Shown here one piece after another: positions 24,325-33,018 of a stretch of 64,000 nt of DNA. How positions within the stretch are numbered: position 1 is the first letter of the stretch; each line of letters begins with the position of its first letter. A model generated the notes under the pieces. The model worked only from the letters and a program-made list of their open reading frames with translations, was not told where the DNA came from and ran no database searches. A program made the position numbers and the translations under genes. The DNA lies in NCBI RefSeq assembly GCF_000744225.1, contig NZ_JQLN01000007.1, forward strand, positions 1 through 64,000, written 5' to 3'. This DNA is from Kitasatospora mediocidica KCTC 9733 (GTDB lineage Bacteria > Actinomycetota > Actinomycetes > Streptomycetales > Streptomycetaceae).

Positions 24325-26118
24325 TCAGGACAGGTTGAGCGCGGTGTCGTCCACCACGAACGAGGTCTGCTTGGTGTAGTCCTCGGTGCCGCTGAACTTC
24401 AGGGTGACGGTCTGTCCGGCGTACGCCGCCAGGTTGAAGCTGTGCTGGACGTAGCCGGCGCCCGCGTTCAGGTTGGAGTAGCTCGCGAGCGTGGAGAGCA
24501 CCGTCCCGGAGCTGTTCAGCACCTGGACGCTGAGCGTGTCGTAGGCCTTGCTGGTGCTGGTCTCGGCGGTGTCGACGTGCAGCCAGTAGCTGAACGTCGC
24601 GTTGGTGCAGCCGGTCGGCACGGTCACCGTCTGGGCGAGCGTGTCGGTGTGCGCGCTGCCGTGGCCGTCCAGCCAGACGTCCTCGCTGCCGCTGTGCGCC
24701 GGCTCGGTGCCGCCGCTGTTCAGCCGGGCCGAGCCGCCGAGCGTCCACGGTGCGGCGCTGCCGCTCTCGAAGCCGGGGTTGCCGAGCAGCTGGGCCGGGG
24801 TGCAGCCGCTGCCGCCGCCCGTGCCGACCGTCCAGGTGAAGGCGGCCGAACCGGACGGGCCGCTGGAGTCGGTGGCGGTGACCGTGACGTTGTAGCTGCC
24901 GGCGGTGGTCGGGGTGCCGCTGATCAGGCCGGTGGCGGAGTTGACGGACAGCCCGGCGGGCAGCCCGCTCGCCGTCCAGCTCAGCGTCCCGCCGGCAGTG
25001 TCGCTCGCGGCGAGCTGCAGGCTCGCGGCGGTGCCGACGGTCGCACTCTGCGCGCCCGGGGTGGTGACGCTGACGCCGCCGGTGGTGCCGCCGCCCGAAC
25101 CGGTGGAGAGCCACTCGGTGGCGTTCAGGGCGAGTGCGGCGTCGGTGCCCGCCGGGTCGTCCCAGCCGTCGTAGAGGGTGTTGCCGCTCTGGCCCGTACC
25201 GTCGTCGACGGTCGAACTGTCGCCCCAGATCGCGACTCTGCCCTTGCCGAAGCCGCTGGTGACGAAGAAGGCGTTGGTGTTGCCGCCGCTCGCGCCGGTG
25301 CTCAGGTAGAGCAGCCCCTTGACCGCCGGGTTGTCGGCCGGGTTGAGCGTGAAGGTGGTGCCGTTACGCAGGATGCTGCCGGTGACGGTACCGAACGGGC
25401 CGTTGAGCACCGGGTTCGAGGCGTCGCTGACGGCCCGCGGGTTGTCGGTGACGATGTTCTTGAGGTCGACCGAGAAGCCGAACGGGTCGGTGTTGTCGAC
25501 GCCGTTGTTCGTCAGCAGGTCGTTGATGATCTTCGGCGAGTCCCAGCCGTCGTTGTTGCGGTCGCTGCCGGTGTGGTCGGAGATCAGGAAGAGGCCGCCG
25601 CCGTTCTGGACGAACAGCATCAGCGCGCTCTTCTCGGCGGCGCTCATCTGGCTGTTGGGCTCGTCCACCACGAAGGTGTCGAAGTTGCTGAGGTCCAGCG
25701 GGTTGGACGCGTTGCCGTAGCTGATGGTGTTGCCGGCGGGCAGCGTCTTCAGGCTGTAGCGGCCGGTCTTCTGCAGGGCCACGCCCCAGGCGGAGAGCGC
25801 GCCGGTCCAGTCACTCTCGGTCTGCGGGTTGGCGTTCTCCGCGAGCGGGTCCGGCTGGCTGGTGCTGATGATCCAGTCGGCGTTGCCGGCCGTCTCGGCC
25901 TTGGTGTTGTCGAACAGGACGCGGTGCTGGGCGCTCGCGGTGGTCGCGGCGGGCGTCTTGGCCGTGGGGGCGGCCTGGGCGGCGGGGGCCTGGGCGGCGG
26001 CGACGGCGGGGTGGCCGGCGGCGACCGTGCCGAGGGCGGCCAGGACGGCGGTGGCGGCAAGCCCCGCCAGGGCCCGTCGGTACCCGTCCCGACCTGCGGA
26101 CATCCGTGCATTGATCAT
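24325..26118 (-). CDS. Secreted modular protein with Ig-like and C-terminal beta-sandwich domains
   Basis: 597 aa, signal peptide (GYRRALAGLAATAVLAALGT ... VAAAQA). Residues about 60-350 look like a glutamine-amidotransferase-type or DUF4350-like alpha/beta domain (HRVLFDNTKAETAGNADWII; FVQNGGGLFLISDHTGSDRN; GKGRVAIWGDSS), as found in extracellular cell-wall or carbohydrate-related proteins. Then a putative Ig domain (He_PIG type: GLPAGLSVNSATGLISGTPT) and a C-terminal carbohydrate-binding-like module (LLGNPGFESGSAAPW ... VDDTALNLS). GAGGAG precedes the ATG. It lies divergent from a secreted peptidase. Substrate unknown. Confidence 0.8.
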   Translation of the reverse strand: MINARMSAGRDGYRRALAGLAATAVLAALGTVAAGHPAVAAAQAPAAQAAPTAKTPAATTASAQHRVLFDNTKAETAGNADWIISTSQPDPLAENANPQTESDWTGALSAWGVALQKTGRYSLKTLPAGNTISYGNASNPLDLSNFDTFVVDEPNSQMSAAEKSALMLFVQNGGGLFLISDHTGSDRNNDGWDSPKIINDLLTNNGVDNTDPFGFSVDLKNIVTDNPRAVSDASNPVLNGPFGTVTGSILRNGTTFTLNPADNPAVKGLLYLSTGASGGNTNAFFVTSGFGKGRVAIWGDSSTVDDGTGQSGNTLYDGWDDPAGTDAALALNATEWLSTGSGGGTTGGVSVTTPGAQSATVGTAASLQLAASDTAGGTLSWTASGLPAGLSVNSATGLISGTPTTAGSYNVTVTATDSSGPSGSAAFTWTVGTGGGSGCTPAQLLGNPGFESGSAAPWTLGGSARLNSGGTEPAHSGSEDVWLDGHGSAHTDTLAQTVTVPTGCTNATFSYWLHVDTAETSTSKAYDTLSVQVLNSSGTVLSTLASYSNLNAGAGYVQHSFNLAAYAGQTVTLKFSGTEDYTKQTSFVVDDTALNLS

Positions 26119-26427
26119 GCGTCAAGCTCCTCGTCGTGTGGGGATGTTGAGGCATCGCTACGCGCGTAGGCGGGTTGCCGAGAAGCAGCATGGGGGCCGC
26201 CGTGCGTCGTGTTCCACCATGGTCGGGCAACAGAGTCTTGAACGGAACATGTCCAACTGACGCAAATCAGCGTGTCGGTGACGGCGATCAGAAGATTTGC
26301 ATATCCGTAACATCAGCCCACCGGCTCCCTCCCCTACTGTTGTCGACACGCCGTCAAAACGGTCGGCCCACCCGATCCCCTCAGTCCGTCGGGTGAGCCT
26401 CCCTGCGCCCCCACAAGGGAGTTCGTC
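26119..26427. promoter_or_regulatory. Divergent promoter region of two secreted-protein genes
   Basis: 309 bases without a gene. The middle part (26230-26340) is less GC-rich than the flanks (TTGCATATCCGTAACATC and similar), as expected for promoters, but I cannot place confident -35/-10 pairs in either direction. Confidence 0.4.
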
Positions 26428-27192
26428 ATGCCCGCTGCACGTCGCCGCACCCTGGCCGTCTCCGCAGCCCTGCTCGCGGTCCTCGGCACCGCAGGGCCCG
26501 CACTCGCCGCCTCCGCGCCCGCGATCGTCCAGGCCCCCAACGCCTCGGCGACCCCGCACCTGGTCGGCCCGCACAGCCACGTGCTCAACAGCACCAGCAG
26601 CAACTGGGCCGGGTACTCCGCGACCGGCTCCAAGTTCACGTCCGTCACCGCCAGTTGGGTCCAGCCGGCGGCGAGCTGCACCGGCTCCGACACCTACTCC
26701 AGCTTCTGGATCGGCCTGGACGGCGACGGCAGCAACTCGGTCGAGCAGACCGGCAGCGAGGTCGACTGCTCCGGCGGCTCCCCGCAGTACTACGCCTGGT
26801 ACGAGATGTACCCGGCCTACCCCGTGAACTTCAGCAACACCGTGCGCCCCGGCGACCACTTCACGTCGTCCGTCACCACCAACGGCAGCGGCTCGTTCAC
26901 GCTCAAGCTCTCGGACACCACCCAGGGCTGGACCAAGACCGAGAACAAGACCCTGAAGAACGCGGCCCTCGCCTCCGCCGAGATCATCGCCGAGGCGCCG
27001 TCCGACAGTTCGGGCGCGCTGCCGCTGACCAACTTCCACACCGTGTCGTTCACCAGCGCCACCGCGAACGGCCAGCCGATCGGCAACTTCTCCCCCGACG
27101 CCATCACGATGGCCGACGGCAGCACCACCAAGGCCACCACCTCCGCCCTCTCCGGCGGCGGCAGCTTCTCGGTGAGCTGGAAGCACAGCTGA
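26428..27192 (+). CDS. Secreted G1-family (eqolisin) glutamic endopeptidase
   Basis: 254 aa with a signal peptide (about 1-28, LAVSAALLAVLGTAGPALAA). The beta-sandwich protease family is shown by SNWAGYSATGSKFTSVTASW, SSFWIGLDGDGSNSVEQTG (catalytic Gln, Q107), AWYEMYPAYP and SAEIIAEAPS (catalytic Glu, E185 or E189). G1 peptidases act at acid pH and were first found in fungi; bacterial members are fewer. The mature enzyme needs little more than the catalytic domain, as here. No propeptide of fungal size is visible. Confidence 0.88.
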   Translation: MPAARRRTLAVSAALLAVLGTAGPALAASAPAIVQAPNASATPHLVGPHSHVLNSTSSNWAGYSATGSKFTSVTASWVQPAASCTGSDTYSSFWIGLDGDGSNSVEQTGSEVDCSGGSPQYYAWYEMYPAYPVNFSNTVRPGDHFTSSVTTNGSGSFTLKLSDTTQGWTKTENKTLKNAALASAEIIAEAPSDSSGALPLTNFHTVSFTSATANGQPIGNFSPDAITMADGSTTKATTSALSGGGSFSVSWKHS

Positions 27193-27213
27193 CGCAACAG
27201 CTGACGTAGCCGA

Positions 27214-27246
27214 TCAGGCCCTGGGAGCGGCGGCTCCCGGGGCCTG
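27214..27246. terminator. Hairpin between convergent genes
   Basis: TCAGGCCC/GGGCCTGA with inner GGGAGC/GCTCCC; located between the peptidase and the convergent saccharopine-dehydrogenase-like gene. Confidence 0.7.
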
Positions 27247-27274
27247 ACGGGCAGCCGGCACCGTGCGGGGCCCG

Positions 27275-28333
27275 TCAGTGCGGAAGATCGACCGACACGT
27301 GCGGGGCCAGCGCCCGCAGGAAGTCCGCCGCGTCGAACATCGCGCCGGCCGAGGCGACGCCCGCGGTCCGCGTCCGCCCGTCCAGGATGCGCTCGACGGC
27401 CTCCACCACCAGCGGCGCGGTGACCGCGTAGATGTCCCGGCCACGGGCCGTGGCGCGCCGCTCGACACCGCCCGCGTCGACCAGGACGTCGACGACGAAC
27501 GTCTGGTCCGAACGCCCCAGGGCGTCGACCGGCTCCGGCGCCGGCGTGTCCTGCCCGGCCAGGTCGCCGGCGGCTTCGACGCTCATGTAGGTCCGGACCT
27601 CGGGCACGGCCAGGTGGCTCGGCACGGTGACGACATCGGCCATGGTGAACTCCGCGATCACCGCCCGCCGGCCCAGCGGCTGCGGGAAGTGCCAGTCCTG
27701 CCGCGCCACCGGGTCGTCGTGGTAGCGCAGCGCGCCGTCCGCGAACCGCACCCGCCGGCCCGCGCGACGGCGATGGGACACCGCGCCCGCCTCCCGGGTG
27801 CCCGGCGTCGGGTGCCAGCTGCTCAGCCCGTACGCGACGTGCACGACATCCGCGGTGGTCCGCTCCCCCAGCAGCGCGGTCACCAACAGGTCTCCCAACC
27901 CGCCGTAGAAGGCCATCGCCGGCAGCACGGGCGTCCCCGCCCTCCGGGCCGCCTGCGCGTAGTCGGCGAACATCGCGGCATTCGCCTCGATCTCCGCCGC
28001 GACGTCGACGTACGGGATCCCCGCGCGCAGGGCCGCCTCCACGAGCGGACCCGCCGTCAGCGCGAACGGTCCGGCGCAGTTGACGACGGCCGCGGCGCCG
28101 GCCAGTGCCCGGTCCAGCGAGGCCGGATCGTCGACGGTAGCGGGCCGCACCACCACGTCCGCCTCCACGTCCGCGTCCACGTCCGCCCGCTCGGCCGCCA
28201 GCGCCTCCAGCCGAGCCGCGTCCCGGCCGGAGAGGACGGTGGCGAAGCCGCGCCTGCGCAGTTCGGCCACGACGAAGCGGCCGGTGTGTCCCGTCGCGCC
28301 GTAAACCACTACGGCAGCAGGCTTCGTGCGCAT
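27275..28333 (-). CDS. Saccharopine dehydrogenase-like NAD(P)-binding protein
   Basis: 352 aa. N-terminal Rossmann motif VVVYGATGHTGRFVVAELRR, then NCAGPFALTAGPLVEAALR and YVDVAAEIEA, as in the trans-acting enoyl reductase / saccharopine reductase-like group. Start ATG at 28333 with GGGGAG seven bases upstream; an upstream GTG frame is Arg/Ser-rich and unlikely. Divergent from a GlxA-type AraC regulator 110 bases away, which probably controls it. Substrate unknown. Confidence 0.85.
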   Translation of the reverse strand: MRTKPAAVVVYGATGHTGRFVVAELRRRGFATVLSGRDAARLEALAAERADVDADVEADVVVRPATVDDPASLDRALAGAAAVVNCAGPFALTAGPLVEAALRAGIPYVDVAAEIEANAAMFADYAQAARRAGTPVLPAMAFYGGLGDLLVTALLGERTTADVVHVAYGLSSWHPTPGTREAGAVSHRRRAGRRVRFADGALRYHDDPVARQDWHFPQPLGRRAVIAEFTMADVVTVPSHLAVPEVRTYMSVEAAGDLAGQDTPAPEPVDALGRSDQTFVVDVLVDAGGVERRATARGRDIYAVTAPLVVEAVERILDGRTRTAGVASAGAMFDAADFLRALAPHVSVDLPH

Positions 28334-28443
28334 TGTCGTTCTCCCCGTACTCGGTGTTCTCGATCTCCTGGTGCACCCAGTCTCTTGCCCGGCGGGCCTC
28401 GACGGTGATGGTCCGGAACGACAGCACCCGTACACTTTCGGAC

Positions 28444-29385
28444 ATGCCAACTGTCGCGCTCCTGGCCACCGCAGGCCTCCTGCACTTCGAGCTGGGGGTG
28501 GCCTACGAGATCTTCGGCAACCCCCCGCGCGAGGCGGTGAACGGCTGGTACGACGTGCTGCTCTGCGGGCCCGGGCCGGTGCGGGTCGGCCCGTTCACGG
28601 TCGAACCGGAGCACGGGCTGGAACGCCTGGCCGACGCCGACACCGTGATCGTCCCCGCCTGCGCGGACATCGACGATCCGCCGCCACCGGAGCTGATCGA
28701 GGCCGTCCGGGCGGCCCACGCGTCGGGGGCCCGGATCGCCTCGCTCTGCACCGGAGCGTTCCTGCTCGGCGCCGCGGGCCTGCTGGACGGCCGGCGCGCC
28801 ACCACCCACTGGGCCCACGCCGCCGAACTGAGTGCACGCCATCCGCACGCCCTGGTCGACCCCGACGTGCTCTACACGGACAACGGCAGCGTGCTCACCG
28901 CCGCGGGCAAGGCCGCCGCCGTGGACCTGTGCCTGCACCTGATCCACCTCGACCACGGCGCCGCCATCGCCAACTCCGTCGCCCGCCGCCTCGTCATGCC
29001 CCTGCACCGGCCCGGCGGCCAGGCCCAGTTCGTGACCACCCCGGTGCAGGTCAGAGCCGACCACGGACTCGCCCAGCTACTCAGCTGGGTCCAGCGGCGG
29101 CTGGACCAACCGCTGACCGTGGTCGACATGGCACGGCAGGCGAACACGAGCCCGCGCCATCTCGGACGCCAGTTCCACGCGGCGATCGGGCAGACCCCGA
29201 TCCAGTGGCTCCTGACCCAGCGCGTCCGCCGCGCCCAGGAACTCCTGGAGTCCACCGACGAGAGCATCCAGGCGATCGCCGTCGCCAGCGGCATGGGCAC
29301 CGCCACAACCCTGCGCCGCCAGTTCAAACGGACCGTCGGCGTCCCGCCCGACACCTACCGCCGCTCGTTCCACGCCGGCGGATGA
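28444..29385 (+). CDS. GlxA-type regulator: DJ-1/PfpI domain plus AraC HTH
   Basis: 313 aa. N-terminal DJ-1/PfpI-like domain with the nucleophile-elbow cysteine in IASLCTGAFLLGAAGLLDGR. C-terminal AraC domain: LTVVDMARQANTSPRHLGRQ and AIAVASGMGTATTLRRQFKR. ATG at 28444; no strong ribosome site. Divergent from the saccharopine-dehydrogenase-like gene, its likely target. A 56-codon frame overlaps its stop by ATGA. Confidence 0.9.
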   Translation: MPTVALLATAGLLHFELGVAYEIFGNPPREAVNGWYDVLLCGPGPVRVGPFTVEPEHGLERLADADTVIVPACADIDDPPPPELIEAVRAAHASGARIASLCTGAFLLGAAGLLDGRRATTHWAHAAELSARHPHALVDPDVLYTDNGSVLTAAGKAAAVDLCLHLIHLDHGAAIANSVARRLVMPLHRPGGQAQFVTTPVQVRADHGLAQLLSWVQRRLDQPLTVVDMARQANTSPRHLGRQFHAAIGQTPIQWLLTQRVRRAQELLESTDESIQAIAVASGMGTATTLRRQFKRTVGVPPDTYRRSFHAGG

Positions 29386-29552
29386 CCGGAACTACTCCGG
29401 ACAACGATGACATCGCCGTCATCGGGCGTGATCTCACCGCATCCCTGGGCACCCAGTTGCCGGCCGGGGTCTCGATCAGCCCGGACGAACGCCTCGTGGT
29501 CATCCCCCGCAGCATGCTCATCGCGGCGAAGGCGGACGTCCCCAGTGCTTGA
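29382..29552 (+). CDS. Possible 56-aa coupled small protein
   Basis: ATG overlaps the regulator stop (ATGA). The product begins MTGTTPDNDDIAVIGRD and ends SMLIAAKADVPSA, with no known domain. It may be a real coupled small gene or chance. Between its end and 29640 nothing else is visible. Confidence 0.4.
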   Translation: MTGTTPDNDDIAVIGRDLTASLGTQLPAGVSISPDERLVVIPRSMLIAAKADVPSA

Positions 29553-29639
29553 CTGCTTCAGCGACGGTGCAGCCAGACCTGCGCCGTGAGCCGGGCATCG
29601 AGCGTCGGCTCGATGCCCTCGCACGAAATGCGGCGGCGG

Positions 29640-29801
29640 TCAGGCCGCCGGGCCGGACGGCGCCTCCGTGCGGCAGCGCGGGCAGCGGCAGGAGGGCCAG
29701 GTGAGCGGGTTGTAGGACGGGCGGTCCGCCTCGACGACTTCGCGGGGTGAGACGTCGATGCGCCGGCCCTCGCCGGTGACCCGGTAGGTCCCGATGGTCA
29801 T
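29640..29801 (-). CDS. Small CxCxxC-containing protein
   Basis: 53 aa from the ATG at 29801 (MTIGTYRVTGEGRRIDVSPR). Ends with CRCPRCRTE, a possible metal site. Third gene of a small minus-strand operon divergent from a WhiJ-like regulator. Function unknown. Confidence 0.6.
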   Translation of the reverse strand: MTIGTYRVTGEGRRIDVSPREVVEADRPSYNPLTWPSCRCPRCRTEAPSGPAA

Positions 29802-29821
29802 GGCGCTCTTACGGGGCGCTC

Positions 29822-30139
29822 TCACCTCAGCTCCCCTCGCACACAGGGCAGTTCGGCCAGCCCAGTGGGCACGGTCTCACCCCGGACGACCCGGCCGAGG
29901 CAGCCCGCGTGCGCGGCGATGTGGTCGGCGATCGCCTGAAGAGTACGGACGTTGCAGCCGCCGATCTCCACGTGGACGCCCTCGGCAAAGAGGGTGATAC
30001 GCCCGGCGGTGAGGGAGACCAGCGGCGGCAGGCCGGCCAGTGCGAGAGCGTCCACCATCGCGGCGACGGCCCGCTCGGCGGCCTCCCGGAGCTCGCGGAC
30101 CATCCGCGCGTCTGGGCTCTCAACTCGACTGCCTGCCAC
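29822..30139 (-). CDS. Small hypothetical protein in WhiJ-like locus
   Basis: 105 aa, GTG start at 30139 inside the end of the preceding gene (20-base overlap). Contains an amphipathic helix (MVRELREAAERAVAAMVDAL) and a beta-rich part (VSLTAGRITLFAEGVHVEIG) with two later Cys. No known domain recognised. Coding character is clear in this frame and the overlap suggests co-translation. Confidence 0.65.
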   Translation of the reverse strand: MAGSRVESPDARMVRELREAAERAVAAMVDALALAGLPPLVSLTAGRITLFAEGVHVEIGGCNVRTLQAIADHIAAHAGCLGRVVRGETVPTGLAELPCVRGELR

Positions 30140-30365
30140 GGGCGTCCAGTCCCTCCCGGAGCAGGCCGACCAGTTCCATGACGACGTCGGCCCGAGCCCG
30201 GCCCAGGTCGACGAGGACGTCCCCGGTGAACCGCCCCTCGTGCCAGTCCACGGCGAGCGAGGGCAGGACGAGTCCGGCGTCGGAGAGGAGGGAGGTCAAC
30301 TCGCGGACGGCGTCGACCGCCTGTTTGCGGGCTGCCGCTGTGATTCTGGAGAGCTCTGATGCCAT
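30120..30365 (-). CDS. Small hypothetical protein in WhiJ-like locus
   Basis: 81 aa, ATG at 30365 (MASELSRITAAARKQAVDAV). Mostly helical with a short beta hairpin (DWHEGRFTGDVLVDLGRARA). Its layout resembles the next protein (helix, then VxL...G.....V.VD/IG), so the two could be distant relatives; this is inference. First gene of the minus-strand group divergent from the regulator at 30525. Confidence 0.65.
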   Translation of the reverse strand: MASELSRITAAARKQAVDAVRELTSLLSDAGLVLPSLAVDWHEGRFTGDVLVDLGRARADVVMELVGLLREGLDARGRQSS

Positions 30366-30395
30366 GGGGTGATCCGTTCGCTCATATGTCGTACC

Positions 30396-30411
30396 GTCAC
30401 CAATCGGTGAC
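30396..30411. promoter_or_regulatory. Candidate operator between divergent genes
   Basis: GTCACC-AATC-GGTGAC inverted repeat, 30 bases upstream of the minus-strand small genes and 114 bases upstream of the WhiJ-like gene. Confidence 0.55.
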
Positions 30412-30524
30412 TGATTGCTTCCAGCATCGGCAGATTGACGTAGCCTCACCAGGGGCGAGATCTTGACCGATCCGCCCGGGCACGGACAGATCCGAAGAGG
30501 CGCACGGCACGATGGGGGCCCGCG

Positions 30525-31370
30525 ATGGGTGGTCGGAAGAACGAACTGGATCCGAGCGAGTCCCCCGGCTCGCTCTTCGGCGGGATGCTCCGCCACTACC
30601 GGGAGTTGCGGGAGCTGTCGCAGCCCCAGCTCGCGGCCAAGGTCCCTTGTGACGCGAGCTTCATCAGCAAGGTGGAGAGCGGAACGCGCCCGCCGAAGGA
30701 GGACTTCGCCGCGACCTGCGACGCGATCCTGCGGACCGGCGGCGCTCTCGCCTACCTCATGCCATACGTCAAGAAGCGCCTGGAGCTGGTCTTCCCAGAA
30801 GGGTTCGTCGACTACGTCGCCGAAGAAGCCAGGGCGACTGAGCTGCGGATCTTCGAAACCACCTATATGCCGGGGCTACTCCAGACTCCCGCTTATGCCC
30901 GTGCGCTGCTCAGTGCTGTGGGCATCCAGCGGGACGACGACATTGACACCGTTGAGGAACGTCTCGCTCTGCGACTCGACCGGCAGCAGATCATCACGGC
31001 TGAGACACCGGCCTTCGTCTTCGCGGTCATCGACGAGAGTGTGTTGCGGCGGCCGGTCGGCGGACCCGTGGTGATGCGCGAACAGTTGGATCACCTCCTG
31101 ACCACTGCCGATCGTCCCAACGTGGCCCTTCAGGTAGCGCCGACAGCGCTCGGTGAACGTGCGCCGCTGGGCGCACCGTTGACGCTTCTGACCCTTCCTG
31201 ACAGTTCGGTGGTCGGATATGCGGAGTCCCTGCGACGGGGTTGGTTGGAACGGGACAAAGCAGTCGTTGGCCCGTGGCAGCGCCAGTACGCTCTACTGCA
31301 GGTCGCAGCTCTCTCGCAGGTTGCTTCCATGGACCTGATCCGCCAAGTCAGACAGGACTTGTATTCATGA
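30525..31370 (+). CDS. WhiJ-like XRE-HTH regulator with DUF5753 domain (second copy)
   Basis: 281 aa. HTH LRHYRELRELSQPQLAAKVP with ASFISKVESGTRPP, then the DUF5753 domain (ELRIFETTYMPGLLQTPAYA, AVIDESVLRRPVGGPVVMRE, NVALQVAP). Its stop overlaps the DUF397 gene start as ATGA, the classic arrangement. Lower codon bias than its neighbours (for example GTT, GCT, ACA codons), which may point to an accessory origin. Confidence 0.9.
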   Translation: MGGRKNELDPSESPGSLFGGMLRHYRELRELSQPQLAAKVPCDASFISKVESGTRPPKEDFAATCDAILRTGGALAYLMPYVKKRLELVFPEGFVDYVAEEARATELRIFETTYMPGLLQTPAYARALLSAVGIQRDDDIDTVEERLALRLDRQQIITAETPAFVFAVIDESVLRRPVGGPVVMREQLDHLLTTADRPNVALQVAPTALGERAPLGAPLTLLTLPDSSVVGYAESLRRGWLERDKAVVGPWQRQYALLQVAALSQVASMDLIRQVRQDLYS

Positions 31371-31579
31371 GCATCGATCTGACCGGCGCCCGGTGGCGTA
31401 AGTCGAGTCTCAGCACCGGCGAGGGCGGTAACTGCATCGAAATCGCCGACGGTCAGTTCACCGACACCGTCCCCCTCCGCGACTCCAAGGACCCCGCAGG
31501 CCCCGCCCTGCTCCTCCCCGCCACCGCGTTCGCCGCGTTCGTGGCGGGCGTCAAGGCGGGCGACTTCGGAACGGTCTGA
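31367..31579 (+). CDS. DUF397-domain protein
   Basis: 70 aa: RWRKSSLSTGEGGNCIEIAD, VPLRDSKDPAGPALLLPATA. Coupled to the DUF5753 regulator by a four-base overlap; expected modulator of it. Confidence 0.9.
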   Translation: MSIDLTGARWRKSSLSTGEGGNCIEIADGQFTDTVPLRDSKDPAGPALLLPATAFAAFVAGVKAGDFGTV

Positions 31580-31598
31580 CTCCGACCTCCCCAAGTAC

Positions 31599-32123
31599 TC
31601 AGCAGCAGCACGCCTCACCATCGGTGATCATGCCTCTGGCAGCCAGCACTTCGGCATGCCCCAGGAAGAACAACGCGCCTTCGAGGCCGCTGCCGTCGGA
31701 CTCGCACTCCGCAGCCATGGCGATACTCCCGACAGCGCCGCTGCCCAGTTGCCCGCAGGCGAGACCGTGCCGGACTCGAAGCTGCTCGCACGCTGCGGTG
31801 AGGAAGGCCGCCCACCCGTCGTAGTCGGCGAGGTCGAGACCGGTCAGCGGGCCGAGCCATGCGTCGACATGAGCCCGAAGGACGACCTCATGCGCGCGGA
31901 AGTCGCGAACCCAGCCGCACGCCTCACCGACACTGCCGTCGTCGCACACCACCGAGTGGAGACCTGCCAACCACGGGCCGACCACGTCCCGGTGCTCCTC
32001 GCACACCGTGACCATGACCACCGGACCTGCACCGGCCTCCGCATCCTCGGCGAACCCGAAGCCGGCGATGACGACAACGGCAGCTCCATCACACACATGG
32101 ATGGCACGAAGAACGGACCGCAC
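31599..32123 (-). CDS. Hypothetical protein
   Basis: About 174 aa on the minus strand, convergent with the DUF397 gene. The GTG at 32123 has GGGGG six bases upstream; an ATG at 32015 is a shorter choice. Third positions are GC-rich in this frame. Features: EEHRDVVGPWLAGLHSVVCD, many Cys, and a C-terminal GEACCC. No domain recognised. Confidence 0.5.
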   Translation of the reverse strand: MRSVLRAIHVCDGAAVVVIAGFGFAEDAEAGAGPVVMVTVCEEHRDVVGPWLAGLHSVVCDDGSVGEACGWVRDFRAHEVVLRAHVDAWLGPLTGLDLADYDGWAAFLTAACEQLRVRHGLACGQLGSGAVGSIAMAAECESDGSGLEGALFFLGHAEVLAARGMITDGEACCC

Positions 32124-32223
32124 CCACAAACCCCCAGATCAGACCGGCCAGACCAGCCAGACTAAACCCACGCGCAGCTCCCGGCCTCCCCCGGAAGCCG
32201 CTTCGTGCGAGATGATCCCGATC

Positions 32224-32823
32224 ATGAGCGAACCGAAGCCGGACCAGCCCTCCCGTCCATCGAACGCGCACAGCGGCAGGGCGTCCGAACGCGCGGGGAA
32301 GTACGCCCTCGTGGAGCGGGAACGACGGTTCCTGCTGGCCGGCGCGCCGCAAGCCTCGGACGCACACGAGGTGCGACGGATCACCGACCGCTATCTGACC
32401 GGGACGCGTCTGCGTCTGCGCCGGGTGGACCATCCGGCCCCGGGCCGGCCGGAGTTCAAGCTCACCCAGAAGGTGCCCGCCGACCGGCCGGGTCCCGTGC
32501 AGGGCACGATCACGAACACCTACCTGTCCCAGGCCGAGTACGACGTGTTCGCCACCCTGCCCGCCGCGGTGCTGACCAAGACGCGCCTGAGCTTCCCGCC
32601 GCTGGGCGTCGACGTCTTCGATCCGCCGCTACACGGCCTCGTCCTGGCCGAGGCGGAGTTCAGCACGGACGAGGAGTCGGACGCCTTCGAACCGCCCGCC
32701 GGCATCGTCGCCGAGGTGACCGGCGACCCGCGCTTCACCGGCGGGCGGCTCGTCCGGGCCCACCGGAGCGAGCTGATCTCCTGGCTCGACGACTACGGAA
32801 TCCGGTTCGCCCCGGACTGCTGA
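32224..32823 (+). CDS. CYTH-domain protein (adenylate cyclase / triphosphatase-like)
   Basis: 199 aa. The N-terminal KYALVERERRFLL is the ExExR/K motif of the CYTH triphosphate tunnel; RLRLRRVD, EFKLTQKVP and a late TEE-like acidic strand (LAEAEFSTDEE) line such tunnels. Function could be inorganic triphosphatase or a regulatory nucleotide enzyme. An ATG at 32212 is also in frame. A hairpin follows. Confidence 0.8.
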   Translation: MSEPKPDQPSRPSNAHSGRASERAGKYALVERERRFLLAGAPQASDAHEVRRITDRYLTGTRLRLRRVDHPAPGRPEFKLTQKVPADRPGPVQGTITNTYLSQAEYDVFATLPAAVLTKTRLSFPPLGVDVFDPPLHGLVLAEAEFSTDEESDAFEPPAGIVAEVTGDPRFTGGRLVRAHRSELISWLDDYGIRFAPDC

Positions 32824-32859
32824 GCCGTGCTCCACGCCGGACGACGCATCCTCAGGTCC

Positions 32860-32884
32860 GGGAAGTCGGCGGAGCCGACTTCCC
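32860..32884 (+). terminator. Hairpin after the CYTH gene
   Basis: GGGAAGTCGGC/GCCGACTTCCC, perfect 11-bp stem with a three-base loop, 36 bases past the stop. Confidence 0.75.
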
Positions 32885-33018
32885 GTGCGGGGCAGTGCGA
32901 GGTCGTTCAGGGTCGTCCGGGGTCGTCCAAAACCGTGGTTGGACACCCGGCCGGCCCGCAACCTGCCTGTCAGGGCCGCAAGAGCGCCCCTGTTCGGGAC
33001 AGTCAGGAGACAGTACCC

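Noticed and set aside
31656..32165. Plus-strand 169-codon frame opposite the hypothetical gene at 31599
   Set aside because: Lacks a ribosome site and the minus strand has better codon bias; kept only the minus-strand reading, with modest confidence.
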